Assembly (NCBI GenBank): GCA_017526525.1 | Contig: JAFXRG010000050.1 | Span: 1 to 63,678, forward strand | DNA from: Clostridia bacterium | GTDB taxonomy: Bacteria; Bacillota; Clostridia; Christensenellales; Aristaeellaceae | Length of the DNA stretch: 63,678 nucleotides | Direction: 5' to 3' | In this document: piece by piece, positions 33,004 through 40,835 of the stretch | How positions within the stretch are numbered: the stretch's first letter is position 1 | Layout: each line of letters starts with the position of its first letter | Notes under the pieces: model-generated | Told to the model about the DNA's origin: nothing | What the model saw: only the letters and a program-made list of their open reading frames with translations | Database searches by the model: none | Made by a program: the position numbers and the translations under genes

Positions 33004-33129
33004 CTACACAATGCCCAGGCTCATGCCCAGCCAGATCCGGTTCAGAGGCCGGTGCCGGGGCAGCAGGAAGCGGATGCTCAGGATCCCGAAAGCCAGATAC
33101 ATCAGGGTGTAGGAAAGGGATGCGATCAT
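33004..33129 (-). pseudogene. 5' fragment of the membrane-protein gene ending in in-frame amber codon
   Basis: Forty-one codons starting MIASLSYTLMYLAFGILSI encode a first membrane helix and continue to LGMSLGIV, then TAG, then GAA ATG and the main frame. The ATG overlaps the whiA stop (ATGA), the normal coupling in this region, so this is the natural start. A single-base change (TAG from GAG, CAG, AAG or TGG) would restore one 677-residue protein. It could be a nonsense mutation, an assembly error or low-level re-initiation at the ATG three bases after the stop. Confidence 0.65.
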
Positions 33130-34097
33130 GTTTCATCCTCCTCCATCCGGGCCGCGATGTCCATCAGGCGCTTCATCCGGTTACCCGCGCCGCTTTTGGT
33201 CACCGGCTTTTCCATCATTTCGCCCAGTTCCTTCAGGCTCAGCTCCGGATTTTCCAGCCGCAGCCGCGCCATCTCCTGCAGCGCCGGCGGCAGCGTAAAA
33301 AGCCCCTGCTTCAGGGAAATCTGCCGGATGGCCTCCGCCTGTTTCTGGGCGGCGTCCAGCATTTTTTCCCCGTTATGCTCGTCGCAGTTGGCGGCCCGCA
33401 CGGCCGCCGCCCGCATCTGTTTCTGAATCCGGGTGTTCTCCATGGCCAGCACGCTGTGGCCGGCGCCCATCAGGGCCAGGGCGTCGGCAATCTCCTGGGC
33501 GCCCTTGAGATATACAACCTCTTTTCCGTATCGGGTGTAAACATGGAACGGAAGGTCGCTCTTTTCCAGCAGTCGGCCCAGGTTCTGGCGGAGATGGCTG
33601 TCCTCCGCCTTCCATTCAAAGTGATATCCCTTTTCCGGGTTGGTCACGGTGCCCGCCCCGAGAAACGCCCCCCGCAGGAAGGCCCGCCGGCAGCACTGCC
33701 GCGTCATGGGATGCCGGGGCACCGTCCGCTTCAGGTGAATCTGGCCCGCCTCGTCGGTTTCGGTCATGTGCAGGGCGTCCAGCAGCGTCCGGGCGTCCGC
33801 CCCGGTGAGGGTCAGCACGCAGGTTCGCCGCCCGCCCAGCCGGGAGGTCTGGGTAAAATGCAGCGCCGGGTTCACCCCAAGGCGCTTTTTCAGCAGCTGG
33901 AAAAGCCGCCGGGCCACCCCCGCGTCCTCCAGCCGGTAGCTGACGGAAATCCATCCGCCGCCCCGGAACGCCAGATGCCCGGAGGTCTGGGTCAGCGCTG
34001 AAATTTCGCTGAGCATGCAGCAGCTTTTGCCGGCCGGCAGCCGGATCAGTTCCTGCCGCACCCCGGCCGCGAAGCTTTGTCTTTCTCTGGTCGCCAT
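33126..34097 (-). CDS. whiA: DNA-binding protein WhiA
   Basis: The 323-residue protein has the N-terminal LAGLIDADG-derived domain (FAAGVRQELIRLP, CCMLSEISALTQTSGHLAF, RQCCRRAFLRGAFLGAGTV) and the C-terminal helix-turn-helix (LPPALQEMARLRLENPELS, LKELGEMMEKPVTKSGAGNR). WhiA tunes cell division and chromosome segregation in Firmicutes. It lies two bases downstream of rapZ in the standard cluster, and its stop overlaps the start of the amber-interrupted membrane-protein gene. Confidence 0.96.
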   Translation of the reverse strand: MATRERQSFAAGVRQELIRLPAGKSCCMLSEISALTQTSGHLAFRGGGWISVSYRLEDAGVARRLFQLLKKRLGVNPALHFTQTSRLGGRRTCVLTLTGADARTLLDALHMTETDEAGQIHLKRTVPRHPMTRQCCRRAFLRGAFLGAGTVTNPEKGYHFEWKAEDSHLRQNLGRLLEKSDLPFHVYTRYGKEVVYLKGAQEIADALALMGAGHSVLAMENTRIQKQMRAAAVRAANCDEHNGEKMLDAAQKQAEAIRQISLKQGLFTLPPALQEMARLRLENPELSLKELGEMMEKPVTKSGAGNRMKRLMDIAARMEEDET

Positions 34098-34099
34098 GG

Positions 34100-35005
34100 T
34101 TATTCCCCGTCCTCAACCGGCGTATTCCACCGCGCCTGCTCCAGCAGCAGATCCCGGTGGTTGATTTCTGTGGGCAGTCCCTTTTCCCGCAGAAACGCGC
34201 CGATGGCCTCCGCAATGGTAACGCTCCGGTGCATGCCCCCGGTGCAGCCCACGGCGATCACCAGGCGGTGCTTGCCCTCCTCCCGGTAGCAGGGAATCAG
34301 GAAGCTCAGCATGTCCGTATATTTTTTCATGAACTCCTTCGTCACCGGATGCTCCATCACAAAGGTTTTCACGTCTTCATCCAGCCCCGTGTGGCGGCAC
34401 ATGCTTTCCATGTAGAAGGGATTCGGCAGGAACCGCACGTCCACCACCAGATCCGCCTGGCGGGGCAGTCCCCGTTTGAAGCCGAAGCTCATCACCTCCG
34501 CCCGGATCGGCGGCTCGCTGTCGCTGAGGCCCTTCAGGTTTTCCTCCAGCGTTTTTTTCATCATCCGGCTGGAAACGCCGGTGGTATCCACCACATAGTT
34601 GGCAATCTCCCGCAGGGGCTGCAGCCGCAGCCGCTCCTCGGCAATGGCCTCCATCAGGGTCAGGCCCTCCTGGCTCAGGGGATGATCCCGCCGGGTTTCC
34701 TTGTATCGGGCCAGCAGTGTCTCGTCGCTGGCCTCCATGAAAATGATCTCCACGCTGTGGCCGAGCCGGCTCAGTTCCCGGATCATCTGGGCTACCGCGT
34801 GGGCGTCAAAAAACTCCCCGCTGCGGGCGTCCACGGCAATGGTTACGGTTTTCCATCGGGTCATGGTGGTGTCGAAGGCTTCCAGCAGCTTCGGCAGCAT
34901 CATGGGCGGAATATTGTCCATGCAAAAGGAGCCCCGGTCCTCCAGGTACCGCAGGCAGGCGGTTTTTCCCGCGCCGCTCAGGCCCGTCACAATCAGGTGC
35001 TGCAT
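34100..35005 (-). CDS. rapZ: RapZ/YvcJ nucleotide-binding protein
   Basis: The 301-residue P-loop protein has MQHLIVTGLSGAGKTACLRYL with Walker A, DNIPPMMLPKLLE, DARSGEFFDAHAVAQMI, FMEASDETLLARYKETRRDHPL and late VAVGCTGGMHRSVTIAEAI. The family hydrolyses ATP and GTP; in Enterobacteria RapZ guides small-RNA decay, while in Firmicutes the role is less clear. The start at 35005 overlaps murB by 13 bases. YvcK, which usually lies between rapZ and whiA, is missing here. Confidence 0.95.
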   Translation of the reverse strand: MQHLIVTGLSGAGKTACLRYLEDRGSFCMDNIPPMMLPKLLEAFDTTMTRWKTVTIAVDARSGEFFDAHAVAQMIRELSRLGHSVEIIFMEASDETLLARYKETRRDHPLSQEGLTLMEAIAEERLRLQPLREIANYVVDTTGVSSRMMKKTLEENLKGLSDSEPPIRAEVMSFGFKRGLPRQADLVVDVRFLPNPFYMESMCRHTGLDEDVKTFVMEHPVTKEFMKKYTDMLSFLIPCYREEGKHRLVIAVGCTGGMHRSVTIAEAIGAFLREKGLPTEINHRDLLLEQARWNTPVEDGE

Positions 35006-35886
35006 GCCGGTTCCTCCTCCCCCACAATCCGGATTTCCGGCTCCAGGCGCACCCCGGCCCGGTCCTCCACAATGGTCTGCACTTTCTGCATCAGTTCCAG
35101 GAAATCCCGGGCGGTGCCGCCGTTGTTCACCAGGAACCCGGCATGCTTCAGGCTCACCTCGGCGCCGCCCACGCTGTACCCCTTCAGGCCGCACTGGTCA
35201 ATCAGCGCGGCGGCAAAGAACCCCTCCGGCCGCTTGAAGGTGCTGCCGGCGCTGGGCATGTCCAGGGGCTGCTTTTCCGCCCGCCGGGCGTTGAGCTCCG
35301 CCATCTTCCGCCGGATTTCCTCCGGATCCCCTTCCTGTAGGGCAAAGGTGACCTCCGTCACAATCAGGTTCAGTTTTTTCACCGCCGAAGTCCGGTAGCC
35401 GAATTCCATTTCCTCCCGGGAAAGGGACATCCGGCTTCCGTCCGGATGAATGCCCTCCACCCGTTCCGTCACCTGGGCGATCTCCCCGTCGTAAGCCCCG
35501 GCATTCATGGTTACGGCGCCGCCGACGGTTCCGGGAATGCCGGAGGCAAACTCCAGCCCGGTCAGCCCCGCCTCCGCCGCCGCGGCGGCAACGGCCGCCA
35601 GCATGGCGCCGGCCTGAACCGCCAGCCGGTTTCCTTCCCGGCGGATGGCCCGCATGTTTTTCTCCACCCGCACCACCAGTCCCCGGATGCCGCCGTCCCG
35701 CACCAGCAGGTTGCTGCCGTGGCCAATCACGGTCACGGGCATCCCGGCCCGGCCGGCCTCGCTGAACAGGGCGGCAATTTCCTCCGTGCTCCGGGGAAAG
35801 GCCAGGAAGTCCGCCGGCCCGCCCAGCTTCAGGGTGGTATAGCGGCTCATATCCGCGTTCTGTACCACTTCAAATCCTTCGAACAT
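34993..35886 (-). CDS. murB: UDP-N-acetylenolpyruvoylglucosamine reductase
   Basis: The 297-residue FAD enzyme reduces UDP-GlcNAc-enolpyruvate to UDP-MurNAc for peptidoglycan synthesis. Visible blocks are YTTLKLGGPADFLAFPRS, VTVIGHGSNLLVRDGG for FAD, FASGIPGTVGGAVTMNAGAY, FGYRTS, PSAGSTFKRPEG with the catalytic serine, and DQCGLKGYSVGGAEVS. It is a type IIa/b MurB of normal length and the first gene of the murB-rapZ-whiA set. Confidence 0.96.
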   Translation of the reverse strand: MFEGFEVVQNADMSRYTTLKLGGPADFLAFPRSTEEIAALFSEAGRAGMPVTVIGHGSNLLVRDGGIRGLVVRVEKNMRAIRREGNRLAVQAGAMLAAVAAAAAEAGLTGLEFASGIPGTVGGAVTMNAGAYDGEIAQVTERVEGIHPDGSRMSLSREEMEFGYRTSAVKKLNLIVTEVTFALQEGDPEEIRRKMAELNARRAEKQPLDMPSAGSTFKRPEGFFAAALIDQCGLKGYSVGGAEVSLKHAGFLVNNGGTARDFLELMQKVQTIVEDRAGVRLEPEIRIVGEEEPACST

Positions 35887-35973
35887 ATTCTTTCGTTGTC
35901 TGCTCCTTCAAAAGGTTGGGGTCAGAAAACCTGACATATTATTTTACCTGCCGTCCCCTCAAAAATCAACCAT

Positions 35974-35999
35974 GACAAAAAAACACCCGTTCGGGTGTT
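35974..35999 (-). terminator. Terminator after the RsbW-like gene
   Basis: On the minus strand AACACCCG / CGGGTGTT with a two-base loop is followed by TTTTTTTG. It separates the RsbW-like gene from murB. Confidence 0.85.
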
Positions 36000-36024
36000 C
36001 CTTCTTCCGGTTCGTCCGGGATCA

Positions 36025-36435
36025 TCAGATTTTTTTCTGCATGGTCAGGATATTTTTTCCGTTTTCATACCGGTAGTCCATCCGGTCCATCAGCTTTTTC
36101 ACCAGGAAAATGCCCAGGCCGCCGATGCCGCGTTCCTCCGCGCTCAGGGTCACGTCCGGATCCTCTTTTTCCATGGGGTTGTAGGGAATGCCACCGTCCT
36201 CGGTGATGATGGTGAAAACCCGGCTTTCTGTCTCAAAATCCACCTTCACGGTGGCGCTTCCGGTGCTGTTCGGATAGGCGTAGCTGGAGATATTGGTAAA
36301 AATCTCGTCCATGGCCACGTCAATCTGCATCTGGATTTTCAGGGGGCACTCCGCCGCTTCCAGGGCTTCGTCCACAAAAGCGGTCACGGCAGGTATGTTC
36401 GTAATCACGGCATCCAGCGTTATTTCTTTCACCAT
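36025..36435 (-). CDS. RsbW-like ATP-binding protein (HATPase_c_2)
   Basis: The 136-residue protein has the GHKL fold of anti-sigma-factor kinases: the N-box VAMDEIFTNISSYAYPN, G1 IITEDGGIPYNP and G2 ERGIGGLGIFLVKKLMD. Related proteins bind a sigma factor or an STAS anti-anti-sigma partner and phosphorylate a serine. No partner gene is adjacent, so its pathway is unknown. It has its own terminator and stands alone between murB and the NUDIX gene. Confidence 0.88.
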   Translation of the reverse strand: MVKEITLDAVITNIPAVTAFVDEALEAAECPLKIQMQIDVAMDEIFTNISSYAYPNSTGSATVKVDFETESRVFTIITEDGGIPYNPMEKEDPDVTLSAEERGIGGLGIFLVKKLMDRMDYRYENGKNILTMQKKI

Positions 36436-36485
36436 ACAGCCCTCCCGCCTTTTTTCTTCTATTATCTACAAGCGCGCCCGGTTTG

Positions 36486-36986
36486 TCAATTCCTATCCTT
36501 GTTTTCTTCGCGAACGATGATTTCTTCCTTCCCTTCCAGCTTCCAGCGGAGCAGCTCTCCGCCCGGGGCGTACACCAGTTTCAGGCTGAAGCAGTCCCGG
36601 TTTTCCCGCAGCAGCGGAAGGAAAATCCGGTCCCCTTCCCACAGGGGCAGCGTCTCCGCCTGCTCCGCGGGAATCCATTTCAGTTCCCCCTCCGGGCAGT
36701 CCGGCAGGGGCTGTTCCTCCGCCCGGGCGGTATACAGGAAGGTCATTTCGTTTCCCCATTCCGGCAGGATAAAGGTCAGGATGCCCCGCAGCCGCAGGTC
36801 CTGCACCTCCAGTCCGGCCTCCTCTCGGATCTCCCGGCGGATGCATTCCTCCGGGGATTCATCCTCCAGCAGGTGTCCCCCCAGGCCGATCCATTTGCCG
36901 GCGTTTTCGTCTTCGCTTTTTTTGATCCGGTGCATCATCAGCCATCGGCCGCCGTTTTCAATGTAGCATAAGGTTGTCAGCCGCAC
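36486..36986 (-). CDS. NUDIX hydrolase, MutT/8-oxo-dGTPase-like
   Basis: The 166-residue protein starts at a GTG (RLTTLCYIENGGRWLMMHR) with AGGGGCGG upstream. Its NUDIX helix lies near residues 35-58: GGHLLEDESPEECI followed by RREIREEAG, with the E-x-x-E-E metal residues intact. It likely hydrolyses nucleotide diphosphates and resembles 8-oxo-dGTP diphosphatases of this length. The GTG overlaps the 3' end of the cyclo-ligase gene by ten bases, so the two are coupled. Confidence 0.88.
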   Translation of the reverse strand: MRLTTLCYIENGGRWLMMHRIKKSEDENAGKWIGLGGHLLEDESPEECIRREIREEAGLEVQDLRLRGILTFILPEWGNEMTFLYTARAEEQPLPDCPEGELKWIPAEQAETLPLWEGDRIFLPLLRENRDCFSLKLVYAPGGELLRWKLEGKEEIIVREENKDRN

Positions 36987-37567
36987 GTTTCCGCCCCTTT
37001 TCCCGTCCGCAGGGTCTCCCGCTCCGTCACAATCACATCCATCGGCACATCCCATTCCGCCCGGGGAAGCGCCTCCGCCTGCTGCACGCTGAAGGCCGCC
37101 ATCAGGATCACCGCCCTCCGGCACGCCGGCAGGAACCGGTCGTAGTATCCGCCGCCCATGCCCAGCCGGGTCCCCGCCGCGTCAAAGGCCGCCCCGGGGC
37201 AAACCGCCAGGTCGATTTCCTCCGGCGGCACCTCCCGGGAGGATTCCGGATCCGGCTCCGGAATCCCGAACCGTCCCCGGATCCATCCTCCCGGCTCCAG
37301 GGCCCGCATTTCCGCCTCCCCTTCGCACCGGGGATACACAAACCGTTTGCCGGTCGCCTCCGGCAGGGAAAGCAAGGCCTCCGGGTCCAGTTCGCTCCGG
37401 ACCGCCTTGTACAGCAGCACCGTCCGGGCCCGGCGGAATTCCGGCAGGGCGGCGATCCGCGCCGCCGCCTGCCGGGACGCCTCGGCCCGGAACGCGGCGC
37501 TCAGGGCCGCGCGAGCCTGCAGGAATTTTGTTCGCAGTTCTGTCCGGCTTTCCGCTTCCGCCGCCAT
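36977..37567 (-). CDS. 5-formyltetrahydrofolate cyclo-ligase
   Basis: The 196-residue enzyme converts 5-formyl-THF to 5,10-methenyl-THF with ATP. It shows LYKAVRSELDP, KRFVYPRCEG, GIPEPDPESS, DLAVCPGAAFDAAGTRLGMGGGYYDRFLP and the late PMDVIVTE, all family blocks. The ATG overlaps the PNPOx gene stop (TGATG). It is part of a three-gene leftward operon with the NUDIX gene. Confidence 0.93.
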   Translation of the reverse strand: MAAEAESRTELRTKFLQARAALSAAFRAEASRQAAARIAALPEFRRARTVLLYKAVRSELDPEALLSLPEATGKRFVYPRCEGEAEMRALEPGGWIRGRFGIPEPDPESSREVPPEEIDLAVCPGAAFDAAGTRLGMGGGYYDRFLPACRRAVILMAAFSVQQAEALPRAEWDVPMDVIVTERETLRTGKGAETCG

Positions 37568-37968
37568 CAGAACTTCACGGTTTCCGGCGCCGCGGTGAAG
37601 GAGGAGAAAACCGCCTCCCCGTTCCGGATGTACAGCACCTGGGTATTTTCATCCTCGGGATCATACATGGCCCGCAGGTCGGGATACTTTTCCAGCATGG
37701 CTTTCTTGACCTCAATCCGGTCGTCGTTGATCAGTTCGCCGCTGACCCGGACCCATGCGCCGTCCCTGAAGCCGCAGATTTCCGCCTTCGGATTAGCTGC
37801 CAGCTGCTTGCTGACGGATTTCGCCTTCCCCGTCTGGATATAAAGCCTGCCGTCATAGTTCATCACGGTGCCGAAGGGGCGAACCCGGGGCTGGTCCCCT
37901 TCCGCCGTGGCCAGGTAGTAGGTGCCGCAGGACTCCAGAAATGCGCATACACGTTCAATCGCTGTCAT
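37567..37968 (-). CDS. Pyridoxamine 5'-phosphate oxidase-fold protein
   Basis: The 133-residue flavin-fold protein has CGTYYLATAEGDQPRVRPFG, LYIQTGKAKSVSKQL, KAEICGFRDGAWVRVSGEL and MYDPEDENTQVLYI. This is the short clostridial PNPOx-like group that binds FMN or a related cofactor; true PdxH activity is unlikely at this length. It is the first gene of the operon with the cyclo-ligase. Confidence 0.88.
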   Translation of the reverse strand: MTAIERVCAFLESCGTYYLATAEGDQPRVRPFGTVMNYDGRLYIQTGKAKSVSKQLAANPKAEICGFRDGAWVRVSGELINDDRIEVKKAMLEKYPDLRAMYDPEDENTQVLYIRNGEAVFSSFTAAPETVKF

Positions 37969-38043
37969 TTTTCAAACGCCTCCTTATTTGCTTTGTTTTC
38001 CTTATTGTGCTCCATCTCCGCCCAAAAGACAACCTTTTTTTCC

Positions 38044-38072
38044 TTGCTTCTTCCCCGTTCCTCCCGTATAAT
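38044..38072 (+). promoter_or_regulatory. Promoter of UDP-GlcNAc 2-epimerase gene
   Basis: TTGCTT (38044-38049), a 17-base spacer and TATAAT (38067-38072) lie 22 bases before the ATG, giving a very short leader. Confidence 0.75.
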
Positions 38073-38094
38073 GTCCCCGAAAGGCGGAGGATCC

Positions 38095-39228
38095 ATGAAA
38101 AAGATAATGTGTGTATTCGGTACCCGGCCCGAGGCGATCAAAATCTGTCCCCTGGTGCTGGAAATGAAAAAGCGTCCGGGGCTGGAGGTCGTGGTCTGCG
38201 TCACCGCCCAGCACCGGCAGATGCTGGACCAGGTGCTTGCCACCTTCGGCGTTCAGCCGGATTACGACCTGAACATCATGAAGGACCGGCAGACGCTGTT
38301 TGATATCACGGTGAACATCCTTTCCTCCATCCGGCAGGTGCTGGAGGAGGTGCGGCCGGACGTGGTGCTGGTGCACGGGGATACTTCCACCACCTTCGTG
38401 ACGGCGCTGGCCTGTTTCTACCTGCAGATTCCCGTGGGCCATGTGGAGGCGGGGCTGCGCACCTATGACATTTATTCCCCCTATCCGGAGGAATTCAACC
38501 GGGAAGCGGTGGGCATCCTGGCGCAGTATAATTTTGCCCCCACGCCCCTTTCCGCGGAAAACCTGCTGCGGGAGGGAAAACGCCGGGAAAGCATTTATGT
38601 CACCGGCAACACCGTGATCGACGCCATGCAGCATACCGTCCGGGAGGATTACCGCCATCCGGAGCTGGACTGGGTGGGGTCCGACCGGCTGATTTTCATC
38701 ACCGCCCACCGCCGGGAAAACCTGGGCGAGCCCATGCATCACATGTTCCGGGCCATCCGCCGGGTGCTGGATGAGCATCCGGACTGCAAGGCCGTTTATC
38801 CCATCCACCTGAACCCGGTGGTGCGCAAGGCCGCCGAGGAGGAACTGGCAGGCTGCGGCCGGATTCACATCATTGAACCCATTGAAGTGTTTGACTGCCA
38901 TAATTTCGAGGCCCGGGCCTTCCTGTGCCTGACGGACTCCGGCGGCATCCAGGAGGAATGCCCCTCCTTCGGGGTCCCGGTGCTGGTGATGCGCAACACC
39001 ACCGAGCGCCCGGAAGGCATTCAGGCCGGCACCCTTCGGCTGGTGGGCACGGAGGAGGAATCCATTTACCGCACCTTCACCCTCCTGCTGGAAAACCGGG
39101 AGGAATACGAAAAAATGAGCCGGGCCTGCAACCCCTACGGGGACGGCCGGGCCTGCCGGCGCATCGCCGATATCCTGGAGGGCAAGCCCTACGATCCCTG
39201 GAATCCGGATGCTGCCCGGAAGCCCTGA
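38095..39228 (+). CDS. wecB: UDP-N-acetylglucosamine 2-epimerase (non-hydrolysing)
   Basis: The 377-residue enzyme converts UDP-GlcNAc to UDP-ManNAc for surface polysaccharide. Visible are VFGTRPEAIKICPLVLEMK, CVTAQHRQMLDQVL, VLVHGDTSTTFV, VGHVEAGLRTYDIYSPYPEE, VTGNTVIDAM, TAHRRENLGEPM, YPIHLNPVVR, LTDSGGIQEECPSFGVPVLVMR and TERPEG. Catalytic acids and the His block are intact. The ATG at 38095 has GGAGG five bases upstream. It is followed by a glycosyltransferase gene with its own regulated promoter. Confidence 0.96.
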   Translation: MKKIMCVFGTRPEAIKICPLVLEMKKRPGLEVVVCVTAQHRQMLDQVLATFGVQPDYDLNIMKDRQTLFDITVNILSSIRQVLEEVRPDVVLVHGDTSTTFVTALACFYLQIPVGHVEAGLRTYDIYSPYPEEFNREAVGILAQYNFAPTPLSAENLLREGKRRESIYVTGNTVIDAMQHTVREDYRHPELDWVGSDRLIFITAHRRENLGEPMHHMFRAIRRVLDEHPDCKAVYPIHLNPVVRKAAEEELAGCGRIHIIEPIEVFDCHNFEARAFLCLTDSGGIQEECPSFGVPVLVMRNTTERPEGIQAGTLRLVGTEEESIYRTFTLLLENREEYEKMSRACNPYGDGRACRRIADILEGKPYDPWNPDAARKP

Positions 39229-39311
39229 CCGGGAATTGTCAATTTATCCGGTCTATCATGCCAGAAAAGACAGGTGCAAAAAAAGTCCGCCGAAGGACCC
39301 CCAAAAAAGTG

Positions 39312-39349
39312 CCGGAACGCTTGACAAAAAAGGCGTTCCGGTGTTTAAT
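39312..39349 (+). promoter_or_regulatory. Promoter embedded in an inverted repeat before the GT2 gene
   Basis: CCGGAACGC (39312-39320) and GCGTTCCGG (39333-39341) are a perfect 9-bp inverted repeat. TTGACA (39321-39326) lies in its centre; the 17-base spacer contains the right arm and TTTAAT (39344-39349) follows. A protein bound to the repeat, or the hairpin itself, would directly affect promoter use. Confidence 0.7.
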
Positions 39350-39415
39350 ACCTCCCGTTGCGAATATTTTTTGTGAATACCGGGGCAGGGGCTTCGGGAA
39401 TGGAGGAAGAGCATC

Positions 39416-40762
39416 GTGGAGTTTCTCAGGGGTGTGCTTCAGGTGATCATCGGGGGCTGCAGTTTTGTGCTGCTCGTGATGATGCTGTATCAGCTGGTAA
39501 TCAGTCTGTTCGGCTTCAAAAAGAACGTGAAGGATTACGCGGATCATGATCCGGAATCCCGTTTTCTGGTTCTGATCCCCGCCCATAATGAAGAGCGAGT
39601 CATCGGCGATATTGTCCGCAACCTGCAGGAAATGGACTATCCCCGGGAACTGTACGATTTTTATGTCATTGCCGACAACTGCACCGACAATACCGCGGAG
39701 GCTGCCCGCCGCGCCGGCGCCCGGGTCATCGAAACCCATAAGGAATCCCCGGACGCGCCTACCGGCAAGCCCATTGCCCTGCGCAAGGCCCTGCAGGCCC
39801 TGGAAGGGTACCAGAACCGTTACGACCTGATGATGATTTTCGACGCGGATAACCTGATGGACCGGAACATGTTCCGGGAGGTTAACAGCCAGTATCTGGA
39901 CAAAGGCCGTCCCGACCTGATCCAGTGCTATCTGGGCGCCAAAAACAAAAAAGGCGTGGTGGCCTGGTTCTATTATACCGGCTACACCCTCACCAACCGC
40001 TTCTTCGACCTGGCCAAGCACCGGTTGGGCCTGAACTGCGTCATCGGCGGCACCGGCTTCGCCATTTCCACTTCCTATTTGTATGAGCGGGGCGGCTGGA
40101 CCACCATGTCCCTGACCGAGGACTTTGAAATCCAGGTGGAAGCCACCATGGAAGGCCGCCGGATTCTCTGGAACCATGTCACCCGGGTTTATGACGAAAA
40201 GCCCACCACCATGCGGGCCTCCATCCGGCAGAAAATCCGCTGGGGCCAGGGCCACTGGTTTGTCGCCCTGAACAACACCGGCCGGCTTTTCCGCCTGGCG
40301 TTCCAGGGCCGCATCAGCGCCGGGGAGTTCATGAGCCTGCTGACCTATATGTATTCCCTCAGCGTTTACCTGCTGGTGCTGATCCAGACCGTGGCCAGCG
40401 TCATCCTCTGGGCTATCACCCCGGGCATGGAGCTGTTCAGCTTCTCCCTTTCCGGCCTGCTCTTCGGCGCCGCGCTGTTTATCTATTCCTTCCTGTTCCT
40501 GTTCTACGTGGCGGATAAGATCGACAATCATATTTCCTTCAGCTTCCGGACCCTGCCGGTCATGCTGGGCGGCATCTTCGCCAATACGATTGTCGGCATC
40601 TTCAACCAGCTGGTGGGCCTGGCCCGTTACCGGGATCAGCAGCACTGGGTCAAGACTGAGCACGTGCTGAAGGCGGAAACCGTGCTTCCGGAAAAGAGCC
40701 TTTTCCCGGACGGCACCTTCTGCGGGGAAGCCGCGCCCCGGGTCAAGGCCAAAGCTTCCTGA
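39416..40762 (+). CDS. Membrane glycosyltransferase family 2 (processive type)
   Basis: The 448-residue protein starts at GTG with GGAGG nine bases upstream. One membrane helix (VLQVIIGGCSFVLLVMMLYQ) precedes the GT-A domain: LVLIPAHNEERVIGDI, VIADNCTDNTAE, MIFDADNLMD (D-x-D), SLTEDFEIQ (T-E-D catalytic base) and RQKIRWGQGHW (Q-x-x-R-W). At least three more membrane helices follow. These features match processive synthases such as cellulose or hyaluronan synthase and related enzymes. The product is unknown; the epimerase next door hints at an amino-sugar polymer, but this is inference. Confidence 0.9.
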   Translation: MEFLRGVLQVIIGGCSFVLLVMMLYQLVISLFGFKKNVKDYADHDPESRFLVLIPAHNEERVIGDIVRNLQEMDYPRELYDFYVIADNCTDNTAEAARRAGARVIETHKESPDAPTGKPIALRKALQALEGYQNRYDLMMIFDADNLMDRNMFREVNSQYLDKGRPDLIQCYLGAKNKKGVVAWFYYTGYTLTNRFFDLAKHRLGLNCVIGGTGFAISTSYLYERGGWTTMSLTEDFEIQVEATMEGRRILWNHVTRVYDEKPTTMRASIRQKIRWGQGHWFVALNNTGRLFRLAFQGRISAGEFMSLLTYMYSLSVYLLVLIQTVASVILWAITPGMELFSFSLSGLLFGAALFIYSFLFLFYVADKIDNHISFSFRTLPVMLGGIFANTIVGIFNQLVGLARYRDQQHWVKTEHVLKAETVLPEKSLFPDGTFCGEAAPRVKAKAS

Positions 40763-40781
40763 CAATCCAGTCTTAAAAATC

Positions 40782-40809
40782 GCCCCCTCTTCCGGCCGGA
40801 AGAGGGGGC
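40782..40809. terminator. Bidirectional terminator between convergent genes
   Basis: A perfect palindrome with 14-base arms, GCCCCCTCTTCCGG / CCGGAAGAGGGGGC, has an A-run before and TTTG after. It lies between the GT2 gene and the convergent GH3 gene. Confidence 0.85.
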
Positions 40810-40835
40810 TTTGCTGTTTATGTTGAAGATTTCGG

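Noticed and set aside
33004-33006. TAG reassignment to a sense codon in this organism
   Set aside because: Every other gene keeps normal stops and the small protein at 53561 ends in TAG; one internal TAG is better explained by mutation or error.
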